A model generated the notes under the pieces. That model was not told the origin of the DNA. It ran no database searches and saw only the letters and a list, made by a program, of their open reading frames with translations. From positions 1-19,400 of the forward strand of contig DCQM01000130.1 of the NCBI GenBank assembly GCA_002323895.1: a stretch of DNA of 19,400 nt. Reading direction: 5' to 3'. This document shows positions 8,790 to 17,135 of this stretch, in pieces (the stretch's first letter is position 1; each line of letters begins with the position of its first letter). This stretch comes from Akkermansiaceae bacterium UBA1518 (lineage in GTDB: Bacteria; Verrucomicrobiota; Verrucomicrobiia; Verrucomicrobiales; Akkermansiaceae). Both the position numbers and the translations under genes were made by a program.

Positions 8790-8892
8790 AAGGCGCCTTA
8801 CTTTTTTCGTTGGCTTGATCTGGCGCTCCGCGATGTTGTTCGCATTCGGTTCCTCATTGCGCGCGACCCTCGCAGGAAGATCTCCTGTAATA

Positions 8893-10017
8893 CTACGCGA
8901 TCACCCAGTCGTAGGTGGGAGTGTTGATAAACTCCCAGCCTTCTTCGGTGATGACCACGGTATCTTCAATCCGGCAGCCGCCGTGCTCGGGAAGGTAGAG
9001 TCCCGGTTCGATCGTGAGGACGTGGCCAGGCTCCATCGGTCTGTCGTGGTCGCGGAGTGAAGGTGGCTCGTGAACTTCGAGGCCCAAGCCGTGTCCGATG
9101 CCACAGTAGCAGCCCTCCCACTTTCCGTCTTCGCGCTGGCGGGTGGGGTAGCCAGCGTCATCGAGAACCTTCCGCGAGGCTTGGTCGACAGCGCCCAGCT
9201 TTTTACCCGGACCAAGTTCTGCCAAAGCAGCGAGATGGGAGGCATAAACGGTATCGTAAATGTGCTGCTGTTTTTCGCTTGGCTGACCTTTGATGAAGGT
9301 CCGTGAAAGATCGCCAAAGTAGAAGCTGTCATCGTCGCGTGGGAAAATATCCACCACGATCATTTCGTGTGCCTTTACTGGTCCGAAGCCGATACAGTGG
9401 CAATCCGCCGCTTGCAGACCCGAGGCTGCGATAGGACTGTTGGTGCCACCTCCGACGGCTGAAGTGGCCACGCGGATTTCCCGGCGCAGGGTTTCGCAGG
9501 TTAAGACTTCTCCATTGTAGGAAAGTGTGTTGTCAGATTCGATTTCGCTGGCCGATAAAATTTCGCGAACCCTCGCGAATCCTGCTTCTGAGATTCGAGC
9601 GCCCTCGCAGCAGCCTTCGATTTCCTTCGCCGATTTGAGCCACCTTTCGGGAAAGAGATCGCCATGTTCAATCTCTACTTTCACTCCGAATTTGGCCAAT
9701 TCTTCGTAGTAAGCCACTGGATAGTGATGGGGCAGAGTCAGGGTGGAATAACCTAACTCCTCGATCAGGACAGCGATTGCGGCGGGTTTACCCCTACTCC
9801 CAAATCTCTGTTCAGCCTTGTCTTGGTATTCGACGAGTTCGTAGACCTCTTTAAATCGGCCCTCGTTTCGGGCCCGTTCCAACTCCATACGATGAATGAG
9901 GCAGATTGGTTCATCTAGGGTGCCCATCAAAGTAATGGGATCCATTGATTTGAATTGTCCAAAGTAGTAGCCGTCAGCTTCCGTTTCTGTGATCGATTCG
10001 AGCAGGACGTGTTTCAT
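8893..10017 (-). CDS. M24-family metallopeptidase (Xaa-Pro dipeptidase/aminopeptidase type)
   Basis: The 374-residue protein has the pita-bread fold signature in its C-terminal half, with all five dinuclear metal ligands in order: Asp223 (VVDIFPRD), Asp236 (FGDLSRTF), His309 (GIGHGLGLEVHEPP), Glu337 (LTIEPGLY) and Glu351 (CRIEDTVVIT). His207 sits where the substrate-binding His is usually found. The N-terminal 150 residues are the smaller creatinase/prolidase-type domain. No signal peptide is seen, so it is probably cytoplasmic, releasing N-terminal residues next to proline or splitting Xaa-Pro dipeptides; related creatinase-like activities cannot be excluded. Cysteines are unusually many near the active site (CHCIG at 206-210, GCYCGIG at 302-308). 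It is a single gene, convergent with the DUF1501 gene on its left and divergent from the DUF6288-like gene on its right. The start is ATG 10017, without a clear ribosome site. Confidence 0.92.
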   Translation of the reverse strand: MKHVLLESITETEADGYYFGQFKSMDPITLMGTLDEPICLIHRMELERARNEGRFKEVYELVEYQDKAEQRFGSRGKPAAIAVLIEELGYSTLTLPHHYPVAYYEELAKFGVKVEIEHGDLFPERWLKSAKEIEGCCEGARISEAGFARVREILSASEIESDNTLSYNGEVLTCETLRREIRVATSAVGGGTNSPIAASGLQAADCHCIGFGPVKAHEMIVVDIFPRDDDSFYFGDLSRTFIKGQPSEKQQHIYDTVYASHLAALAELGPGKKLGAVDQASRKVLDDAGYPTRQREDGKWEGCYCGIGHGLGLEVHEPPSLRDHDRPMEPGHVLTIEPGLYLPEHGGCRIEDTVVITEEGWEFINTPTYDWVIA

Positions 10018-10227
10018 GATGGTCTTACTACTTTAGCGTGTTGAAGAGAGGTCTCATTGACTTGAGGGAACGATAATTTACTGAAGATGAATTCCCCATG
10101 AACTAATGAAGAGTGTTTTGTGAATCAGGTAAGATCTCAAGAAGTTAGAAAATTTCGTCGGTAATGATCGGGGTCGTAGCGGTCTTTTTTGGCAGGAATG
10201 GTTGGGAAGAGCCGTAAAAATACCCCG
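10018..10227. promoter_or_regulatory. Divergent intergenic region between the M24 peptidase and DUF6288-like genes
   Basis: This 210-bp AT-rich stretch must carry the promoters of both flanking genes. I see no convincing -35/-10 pair; TTGACT and a nearby TAATTT are too close together. The plus-strand frame already opens at TTG 10189 and ATG 10198, so the last 30-40 bases may instead be coding. Confidence 0.35.
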
Positions 10228-12906
10228 ATGAAACTTCTCCTTTGTTTGCTCATGATGGTTGTGCCGGCGTTCTCAGCGATTCCCCGGCCTTTGGCAGGGC
10301 CTGTAAGAGATTTGCGAAAGGAGATCGACTTTGAGCGGATCGGGGAATTTCACTTGGGACCAACCGGAGCAATGGGCTGGATGCACGTGAGCCGGAATTC
10401 CATGACGGCTGAAGCGCGGCAGATCTTGATCACCAAAGTGGAGGCTGGATGCCCGGCGGAAGGAGTGTTGCAAGAAGGTGATCTCATTCTTGGGGTGAAT
10501 GGTAAGCTATTTTCCGAAGATGCCCGCAAGGCTCTGGGCCGGGCCATCATTGGAGTAGAATCTGAAAAGGGTGGAGGCTTGCTCGAGTTAATTCGCTGGC
10601 GGCAAGTAGAAGGCGAGAATCCAAGGCGAGGCAAAGAAGAAAAAGTTGTAGTTAAGCTGCCGGTGCTTGGAACTTTTTCCGAGACCACTCCTTACGAGTG
10701 CCAAAAATCTGTTCGAATCTTAGATCAAGCTGTAGCTCGTTTACTGGACCAAAAAGATTGGGGAAGATTTGGAGATAAGGCTCTGGCACTTTTGGCAACG
10801 GGAGAGAAAAAATATCATCCTCTCGTTCGCGATTACCTTCACGAGGCAAAATTTGCGAAGCCTGATCTCGAGATCAGTTTGGACGACGGCGGGTTGGTGT
10901 GTTGGGGGTACGGTTATCACAACTTGCTTTTGACCGAGTACTTCTTAGCTACGGGTGATGAGTATGTTCTTCCGGCGATTCGCGAGTATGCCGTTAAGAT
11001 TTCCATGGGGCAAAGCAGTGCAGGGACATGGGGACATGGCTTCGCCTGGAAGGTCACAAACGGGGGCGAGATTCATGGACGATTGCGTGGCTATGGTGCT
11101 CTTAATCAGGCCGGGTTGCCGTGTTTCCTTTCTCTCATTCTTTCCAAAAAGTGTGGCATTGAACATCCTGAGATTGATGCGGCTATTGCTCGTGCTTCCG
11201 AGTTTTTTGAATGTTTCGTGGGGCATGGCTCTATTGGCTATGGGTTCCACCGGCCGAGCCTTGAGATCCATGCGAATGGCAGTAATGGGATGTCAGGAAA
11301 TGGGAAAAATGGAATTGCGGCGGTGGCTTTTCGTCTCCTCGGAAATGAGAGAGCGACGCACTTCTTTTCGCGTCTCACTGCTTCGCTCTCCAATACGATG
11401 GAGTACGGCCACAGTGGAAATTCCTACAGTTACTTTTGGGATGTTCTTGGGGCAAATTGCGGAGGACCAAAACTTGCCACCGCTTTCCTTAAGGAGATCG
11501 ATTGGTATCATGCCCTGACGCGAAAGCCGGATGGTCGTTTTGTGTATCAAGCGCTTGGAGGAATCTATGGGAAGGGGCTTCTTGATCCTACGGCGGCGCA
11601 GGTCCTCATCGCGAGTATGCCACGCCGGACGCTCTTCCTCACCGGAAAAGAGATGGGTGAAAAACCATTACTCAACAAACAGGAGATATCAGAAACCATT
11701 GCGGCCGGGAAATGGCGTCTCGCCGATCCTGTTTCAATGAATATCGAAGAACTTTTTTCTCACTTGGATTGTTGGTCTCCAATGGGACGTGAATGGATTG
11801 CCAAGCATCTCGGAACTAAGGAGGGGAATCATACTCCTCGTTTGATCAAACTACTGAAGAGTGAGAAAGCCGAAGCACGTGCCGGAGCTTGTTCAGCCTT
11901 GGGATACCAGGGCGAAAAGGCGGGTGCTGCAGTGGAACTTCTCGCAAAAGCGCTCACTGACGAACCGATTGTCGCAATCCCAGCAAGTTATGCCTTGGCG
12001 AGGATCAGCAAGCCGGCGGCTGAAGTGATGCCTCAGATTTTACGAGCGGTCTTGGATCGAAGAGAAGGTGGTGAGATGCGGCCCATTCATCAGGCGATGG
12101 CTTTTGGATTAGGATACAATCCCGGCCGTGTTGCTCCGCTCTATTTTGACGGACTCTTGCCTGGTTTAGCTGAGGAAGGGAATCCTTTGGAGGGTGTTGA
12201 TCGTAAGCTCTTGCATCCGGCCCTTGCAAAACTTCTTAAAGATCCAAGCGGCCGAACCCGAGGAGGAGCTGCGTATGCTTTTACTCATTTTACGCGGGAG
12301 GATCTCGCCGCGATGGCGCAGGAGGTTTACGATGCGATCACAAAGCCTGCGCCGCACTATCGCATGTTTAGTGACGATGCTCGCCAGCATGCGCTTAGCC
12401 TCTTATCAAGGTACCGAATTGAAGAGGGGATTTCTTTGACAATCAATTCTTTCGATCTGACGGATTGGGGTTCAGGAATGCGTCTCCCTCATCGTTGGGA
12501 AACTCTGAAATCTTATGGTGGAAGCGCAAAACCTTATCTATCGGAATTGAGAGCTTTGCGTGACAATTTCAAGGAAGGCAGTGAAAATCGTGCTTCACTT
12601 GAGGAGGTGATCGCAATCATCGAAAATGATCAGAATACTCCAGTTTTAGAGAGCTTGCACACCCTTGTGGATGAACAAATAGCGCGTGACCTTAGTTTGT
12701 TTGAAGACAAAAACTTAGAAGCGACAGCCTGCAGATCGTTGATTGGAGAGAACGCAGGCCAATCATTTTATCAGGCTGCTTGCTTGCGGCGTTTGGTCTT
12801 TCTGGAAGGGAAAGGTGCCCGGAAGGATGTCGAGCAAGCACGAAAGTCAAAGGACGAGATTTTCCGGGCTGCGGCAGAAAGCTTGCGAGTAAAAAAAGGG
12901 TGGTAG
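10228..12906 (+). CDS. Exported DUF6288-like protein: PDZ domain, helical toroid-like region, HEAT-like repeats
   Basis: From ATG 10228 (MKLLLCLLMM) the protein is 892 residues with a signal peptide ending near AFSA at 14-17; ATG 10198 would only lengthen its basic start. A PDZ-type domain spans about 38-145, with ITKVEAGCPAEGVLQEGD as the typical binding-loop/return segment. Residues about 155-490 form a helical region rich in Gly, Trp and His (LVCWGYGYHNLLL, GTWGHGFAW, GYGFHRPSLEIHANG, NSYSYFWDV) that resembles alpha/alpha-toroid proteins. From about 540, HEAT-like helical repeats follow (LIKLLKSEKAEARAGACSAL). The order PDZ, toroid, HEAT suits the DUF6288 family of PVC bacteria; assignment is by architecture and the biochemical role is unknown. 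It stands alone and ends 14 nt before the stop of the convergent DUF1501 gene. Confidence 0.8.
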   Translation: MKLLLCLLMMVVPAFSAIPRPLAGPVRDLRKEIDFERIGEFHLGPTGAMGWMHVSRNSMTAEARQILITKVEAGCPAEGVLQEGDLILGVNGKLFSEDARKALGRAIIGVESEKGGGLLELIRWRQVEGENPRRGKEEKVVVKLPVLGTFSETTPYECQKSVRILDQAVARLLDQKDWGRFGDKALALLATGEKKYHPLVRDYLHEAKFAKPDLEISLDDGGLVCWGYGYHNLLLTEYFLATGDEYVLPAIREYAVKISMGQSSAGTWGHGFAWKVTNGGEIHGRLRGYGALNQAGLPCFLSLILSKKCGIEHPEIDAAIARASEFFECFVGHGSIGYGFHRPSLEIHANGSNGMSGNGKNGIAAVAFRLLGNERATHFFSRLTASLSNTMEYGHSGNSYSYFWDVLGANCGGPKLATAFLKEIDWYHALTRKPDGRFVYQALGGIYGKGLLDPTAAQVLIASMPRRTLFLTGKEMGEKPLLNKQEISETIAAGKWRLADPVSMNIEELFSHLDCWSPMGREWIAKHLGTKEGNHTPRLIKLLKSEKAEARAGACSALGYQGEKAGAAVELLAKALTDEPIVAIPASYALARISKPAAEVMPQILRAVLDRREGGEMRPIHQAMAFGLGYNPGRVAPLYFDGLLPGLAEEGNPLEGVDRKLLHPALAKLLKDPSGRTRGGAAYAFTHFTREDLAAMAQEVYDAITKPAPHYRMFSDDARQHALSLLSRYRIEEGISLTINSFDLTDWGSGMRLPHRWETLKSYGGSAKPYLSELRALRDNFKEGSENRASLEEVIAIIENDQNTPVLESLHTLVDEQIARDLSLFEDKNLEATACRSLIGENAGQSFYQAACLRRLVFLEGKGARKDVEQARKSKDEIFRAAAESLRVKKGW

Positions 12907-12912
12907 GTGGCC

Positions 12913-12931
12913 CTTCGCTTTTAAGACGAAG
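12913..12931. terminator. Possible bidirectional hairpin between convergent genes
   Basis: CTTCG at 12913-12917 pairs with CGAAG at 12927-12931, and the inner CTT/AAG can extend the stem to 8 bp with one bulged A. It sits in the 14-nt gap between two convergent genes and covers the stop codon of the minus-strand DUF1501 gene. No clean U-tract follows on either strand, so terminator function is uncertain. Confidence 0.3.
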
Positions 12932-14429
12932 TTAGGATTTCTTTGATCACCGCGCCGTGAACGTCCGTGAGGCGGCGTTCGATTCCGTTGTGATAAAAGC
13001 TCAGTCGCTCGTGATCGAGACCGAGGATGTGGAGGATCGTAGCGTAAAAATCATAAACCGTGGTGACTCCTTCCACGGCCTTGTGGCTGAATTCATCAGT
13101 CGCACCATAGCTGAAAGGAGCTTTTACTCCGGCTCCGGCCAACCAGGCGGTGAAGCCGTCGGGATTATGATCACGACCACTCGCGCCCTTTTGGAAAGTA
13201 GGCATACGGCCGAATTCGGAGCAGAAAACGACGAGAGTGTCGTCGAGTAAGCCCCGGACCTTAAGGTCTTTTAGAAGGGCTGCGGTGGGTTGATCTAGAA
13301 CGGGCCCATGAATATCATATTGTTCTTTGATCTTCTTGTGGCCGTCCCAGTTGCTGACACCTTCTCCGCCGGTTTGATAGGCCCCATTGAAAAGCTGGAC
13401 AAATCGTACTCCCTTTTCAATGAGGCGACGCGCAAGAATACAGTTGCGTCCGTAGGCGGCACGGAGGTCCAATATTTTGTTTCCTGATTCGTCTGCACCA
13501 TACTCTTTTAGAATATAATCCGGCTCGTTGCTTAACTCAGTCACTTCTGGAATACTCAGTTGCATTCGAGCTGCTAATTCGTAACTCGCGATGCGGGCTT
13601 CGAGCTGTGAGTCGCCGACATGGTTCTGAAGGTGGCGATGGTTTTGGCGTTGAAGAAAGGCTCGGGTGGCGGCGTCAGTGGTGCCTGTGAGCCCATTTGG
13701 AGTGGCGAGATTTCGCACAGCCTTGGCGGCATTAAAGCTGGTTCCCTGAAAGGCTGCTGGGAGGAAACCAGGGCCCCAGCAATTCACGCTCGACTGGGGA
13801 GTGCCACGGACATCGGGAATCGCGACGTAGGCGGGGAGGTCCTCAGCTTCACTGCCGAGGGCATAAGTTGTCCAAGCTCCGGCACTCGGGAAACCATCCA
13901 GAGTGAAGCCGGTGCACATGAAGTTTTCGCCAGGTCCGTGGGTATTGGTTTTGCCAGTCATACCGTGGAGAAAACACATCTCATCAGCGAGATCACCAAG
14001 CCTCGGAAGAAGGTCCGTGACCATCTTACCGCTCTGTCCCCGCGGCTTAAATTCCCACGGACTTTTCATCAAGTTCCCTTGTTCTCCCTGAAAGGTGATG
14101 AGTTTGTCGCCACCTGGCATGGGTTGGCCGTTGCGCTTGATAAGCTCAGGTTTGTAATCCCAGGTGTCGACCTGGCTGATCGCCCCGGAACAAAAAATCA
14201 TCAACACTTGCTTGGCCCGCGGCACAGTATGAGGAAGCCGGGGGGCGTGGGGATTGGTCGCATCGATTGAAGGCCGAATGGGCATTTTACCGCTGGCGCT
14301 CTCTCGCAGCTTTTCAGCTCCAAGAAGCCCTTCCTGATTCAGGATTGATGCCAAAGCAACTCCGCCCAATCCATTCACGGAGTGGGAAAGGAAATTACGA
14401 CGGTTGAGAAGATGACGAGTGTCGATCAT
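12921..14429 (-). CDS. DUF1501 protein, Tat-exported, sulfatase/phosphatase-like fold (second copy)
   Basis: This 502-residue protein is a diverged paralogue of the DUF1501 protein at 7329-8789. It has a twin-arginine signal at 10-11 (LNRRNFLSHSVNGLGGVALA) and a longer, proline-rich linker to about 70. Landmarks are FCSGAISQVDTWDYKP near 79-94, SNWDGH at 359-364, FCSEFGRMP at 402-410 and GRDHNPDGFT at 418-427. Compared with the first copy, the WDHH cluster is WDGH and RDHHP is RDHNP, so metal-site details or substrate may differ. The ATG at 14429 directly follows the TAA of the PSD1 gene with no spacer and no ribosome site of its own, pointing to translational coupling. The function is unproven; ester hydrolysis outside the cytoplasm is the structural guess. 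Confidence 0.92.
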   Translation of the reverse strand: MIDTRHLLNRRNFLSHSVNGLGGVALASILNQEGLLGAEKLRESASGKMPIRPSIDATNPHAPRLPHTVPRAKQVLMIFCSGAISQVDTWDYKPELIKRNGQPMPGGDKLITFQGEQGNLMKSPWEFKPRGQSGKMVTDLLPRLGDLADEMCFLHGMTGKTNTHGPGENFMCTGFTLDGFPSAGAWTTYALGSEAEDLPAYVAIPDVRGTPQSSVNCWGPGFLPAAFQGTSFNAAKAVRNLATPNGLTGTTDAATRAFLQRQNHRHLQNHVGDSQLEARIASYELAARMQLSIPEVTELSNEPDYILKEYGADESGNKILDLRAAYGRNCILARRLIEKGVRFVQLFNGAYQTGGEGVSNWDGHKKIKEQYDIHGPVLDQPTAALLKDLKVRGLLDDTLVVFCSEFGRMPTFQKGASGRDHNPDGFTAWLAGAGVKAPFSYGATDEFSHKAVEGVTTVYDFYATILHILGLDHERLSFYHNGIERRLTDVHGAVIKEILTSS

Positions 14430-16868
14430 TTAGAAAATGAAGAGAAATTCGCTGGTGTTTAACATGGCACGACAAAACGCCAAAAAATTGTGATCTTCGA
14501 TGAACTTCTCTGCGTCCCTTATTTCATCCGAAGTGGCAGGGCGGTTGTAAAGGAGCTCGTAGGTCTGTGGCACGCGGTCTGCACGAGCTCCGAGTCGCTC
14601 GGCCAGTTTTTGGGCCTGTTGCATCGTAAAGCGGCTGTTGAAAAGGTTGAGAGCTTGCAGCGGCGTGGTTGATCGGCTGCGGGTCGGAATCACTTGGTTG
14701 CCATCGGGACAGTCGAAGGAACCAAAGACCGCATCTTGCTCTTGTCTGATTTTAAAGAGATAGATCATACGGCGCCACTCGGCTGGGCCGGTTTCATCTT
14801 TTGCGTGATAGTGAACGACGTTCTCGCGGTCGACATCGAAGAGGTGGAATCCTTGGCCTCCCATCTTCCGATCTAGAGTTCCAGCCGCTGAGAGCATCCC
14901 ATCGCGGATCGCTTCGGCTTCAAGGCGCCGCGGTGGGAACCGCCAAAAAAACCGGCTGCTGGCATCGATACGGGCTGCCGCTGAATTGGGCTGACTGGAT
15001 CGTTGGAAAGCATTCGAGTTGAGCAGAAGGCGTAAGGTGTGCTTCATCGACCAGCCGTGTTTCACGAAGTCATCAGCCAGCCAGTCCAAGAGTTCCGGAT
15101 GGGTTGGCAGGGTGCCATTCGTTCCAAGGTCACTGGGTGTGTCGACAATGCCGGTTCCAAAGACAAACTGCCAAAGACGATTGACAGCTACCCTTGCGGT
15201 CAGGGGATTTTTTTCGCTGGCGATCCATTCTGCTAAGGCCAGCCGGCGGGTTTGCTCCGGCGCGTCCACGGCTAGGTCGAGAGAGCCAATCACCTCTAGG
15301 GCATCTGGCGGGACCTCTTCCCTTTTTGCCATCGGTTCACCTCTATGAAGGCGATGGGTTGCGCCGGGTTTGGAAAAATTTGCGACCCACGCTTTTACGC
15401 CGTTTTGCATCGCGGCGATCCGCGACCGGTTAAGATTAATCTCTGTGATTAGTTCGCTGGCTCGCTTCGCTTCAGGTGCGGGAAGTTTCGCCAAAAAAGC
15501 ATTCGGGTCGGCGTTGCCTCCAAATGGTTCGCGGTCATTCGAACTGGCTGCGAGAGACCAACTTTTCCCATCGACCGATAACTCGATCTTGTAGTCAATT
15601 GTGAGGCGGTCGCTGATACGGCCAGTTTGGTCCCGCGACCATTCGATGCGTTCGACCGAAGAGGCCTTTGCAAACTCGATTTGCACCCAACCTTTGCCAA
15701 CTTGATTGGAAATCCAGCTCCACTGATTACCGGTTTTCCCATCATTAAGATGAGCCAGTTGGTGAATGGGATAGCCCGGGAGGTTGCCCGACGAAGTTGC
15801 GATCGCCCCGGCTTTTGCCAGCGCAATATTCTTGCCCCTTGTATTAAAGATCGCCAGTTCATCGAGACAGGGCTCGGCCCCGTTGGTTTTGTTGATGGTG
15901 AAGCGAACAAATTTTGCGGACGTTGCCTCAAAAGTCTCTGTATTCAGTCGAGCGTTAACGGCTGGGCGTAACACGGAAAGGCCCTTTTCGTTTGTTGCCG
16001 CAATTCCCCGTAGTTTTTCAAGTTCGCGTTCCGCGGCCGCCAATGATTTCCGCAAAGCGGCTACCTTTTTAGTGTTGGCGGGCGTGATCTCTCTCTTCAC
16101 TGCTCTCTCTCCAAATTTTACGCCCGCAAAGATCGCCTGCATCGAATAATAGTCCCGCTGGGTGATGGGATCGAATTTGTGATCGTGGCATCGGGCGCAG
16201 CCAATCGTCATTCCTAGGAAGGCTGTTCCGGTGGTGTTGATCATATCGGCCAACTCATCCTGCCGTTGCATCAAGGTCAGATTGGGATCCGGACTTTTGA
16301 CAATATCGTAGGGTCCTGCCACCAGAAACCCGGTTCCGATGTCAGCCCCCATGGCATCTCCCGCAAGATGTTCTTTCACGAACTGGTCGTAGGGTTTGTC
16401 ATCATTGAAGGACGCGATCACATAGTCTCGAAAATGCCACGCGCTTGGACGCTCCCGATTGGTTTCAAAGCCATTGCTTTCGGCAAAGCGGGTGAGATCA
16501 AGCCAGTGACGCGCCATTCGCTCGCCGTAGTGCGGACTGGCCAAGATACGGTCGACAAGTCTGTCCCACGCTTGAGGAGAATCATCATCAAGAAATTGCG
16601 CCACTTCCTCCGGTGATGGTGGAAGTCCCAGCATCACGAGATAGACCCGGCGAATGAGTGTCCTTCGCTCAGCTCGACCGAGTGGTCTTAAATTCTTGTT
16701 CGCCATAGCTTCATTCAGAAAGGCGTCCACTCCGCCATATCGATGTTCAGCAGCCACTGGCTGGAACGACCAATGATTGGAGGTCGCCACAATTTTTTTC
16801 TTTTTGGCAAAAGCGTTTCCGCTGAGAGCCAGCATTACGCAAAAGAAGATTTGGAGTAGTTGTTTCAC
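14430..16868 (-). CDS. PSD1-type protein (DUF1549, discoidin-like insert, DUF1553) lacking the N-terminal haem domain
   Basis: The 812-residue protein starts at GTG 16868 with a signal peptide (QLLQIFFCVMLALSGNAFA), followed at once by KKKK. DUF1549 covers about 45-250 (SPHYGERMARHWLDLTRFAE and CARCHDH at 224-230). A coiled, charged segment lies near 265-290. A beta-sandwich region at about 316-445 looks like an F5/8 type C (discoidin) domain, with LDELAIFN, LNDGKTGNQWSW and GWVQIEFAKASSVERIEW as typical strands. DUF1553 runs from about 545 to the end (LAEWIASEKNPLTARVAVNRLW). Unlike the copy at 4408, there is no PSCyt1 domain, so only one CxxCH remains. The discoidin-like module may bind a polysaccharide. 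It is co-transcribed with the DUF1501 gene that abuts it. Confidence 0.92.
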   Translation of the reverse strand: MKQLLQIFFCVMLALSGNAFAKKKKIVATSNHWSFQPVAAEHRYGGVDAFLNEAMANKNLRPLGRAERRTLIRRVYLVMLGLPPSPEEVAQFLDDDSPQAWDRLVDRILASPHYGERMARHWLDLTRFAESNGFETNRERPSAWHFRDYVIASFNDDKPYDQFVKEHLAGDAMGADIGTGFLVAGPYDIVKSPDPNLTLMQRQDELADMINTTGTAFLGMTIGCARCHDHKFDPITQRDYYSMQAIFAGVKFGERAVKREITPANTKKVAALRKSLAAAERELEKLRGIAATNEKGLSVLRPAVNARLNTETFEATSAKFVRFTINKTNGAEPCLDELAIFNTRGKNIALAKAGAIATSSGNLPGYPIHQLAHLNDGKTGNQWSWISNQVGKGWVQIEFAKASSVERIEWSRDQTGRISDRLTIDYKIELSVDGKSWSLAASSNDREPFGGNADPNAFLAKLPAPEAKRASELITEINLNRSRIAAMQNGVKAWVANFSKPGATHRLHRGEPMAKREEVPPDALEVIGSLDLAVDAPEQTRRLALAEWIASEKNPLTARVAVNRLWQFVFGTGIVDTPSDLGTNGTLPTHPELLDWLADDFVKHGWSMKHTLRLLLNSNAFQRSSQPNSAAARIDASSRFFWRFPPRRLEAEAIRDGMLSAAGTLDRKMGGQGFHLFDVDRENVVHYHAKDETGPAEWRRMIYLFKIRQEQDAVFGSFDCPDGNQVIPTRSRSTTPLQALNLFNSRFTMQQAQKLAERLGARADRVPQTYELLYNRPATSDEIRDAEKFIEDHNFLAFCRAMLNTSEFLFIF

Positions 16869-17022
16869 AAATGAATGGAGATGCTCAAAAAGCGGCCCGC
16901 GAGACTATATAGCCCAGAACTATAAGAAAACTTTTAAGTTCATCCAAATCATGACGATCAACAGTAAGAGCCTAAAGAAGCCTAAAGATTTCGATGATCT
17001 TATTGGTTGCAATCAAACTGCA
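16869..17022. promoter_or_regulatory. Upstream region of the second PSD1/DUF1501 operon
   Basis: This AT-rich stretch lies between the GTG start at 16868 and the first direct repeat, so it should hold the promoter of the minus-strand operon. It contains two adjacent copies of AGCCTAAAG near 16969-16988 and a short inverted repeat, TTGCA and TGCAA, at 17007-17023 touching the long repeat. No confident promoter boxes are seen. Confidence 0.3.
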
Positions 17023-17090
17023 AGGAAATTGCTTTTGGCGGAGGGGCCTTGAAGCCGCCTTTGGACCGAAGCGGGTGGGGGAGAAAAGGG
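17023..17090 (+). repeat. Direct repeat, copy 1 (68 bp), downstream of the lyase-like gene
   Basis: It begins AGGAAATTGCTTTTGGCG and matches 19333-19400 in the same orientation at 62 of 68 positions; mismatches are at 17042, 17043, 17069, 17075, 17082 and 17087. GGCGG at 17037-17041 can pair with CCGCC at 17055-17059. It lies 45 bp beyond the stop codon of the minus-strand gene at 17136-19316. The family of repeat is not recognised. Confidence 0.9.
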
Positions 17091-17135
17091 ATTGAGGCCT
17101 TGTATTCCAGCTTCTCTGATCGTCGAGAACATTTG

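Noticed and set aside
8873..8887. CAGGA/TCCTG hairpin as a terminator between the DUF1501 and M24 genes
   Set aside because: The stem is only 5 bp with a 5-nt loop and no following U-tract on either strand, which can easily arise by chance.
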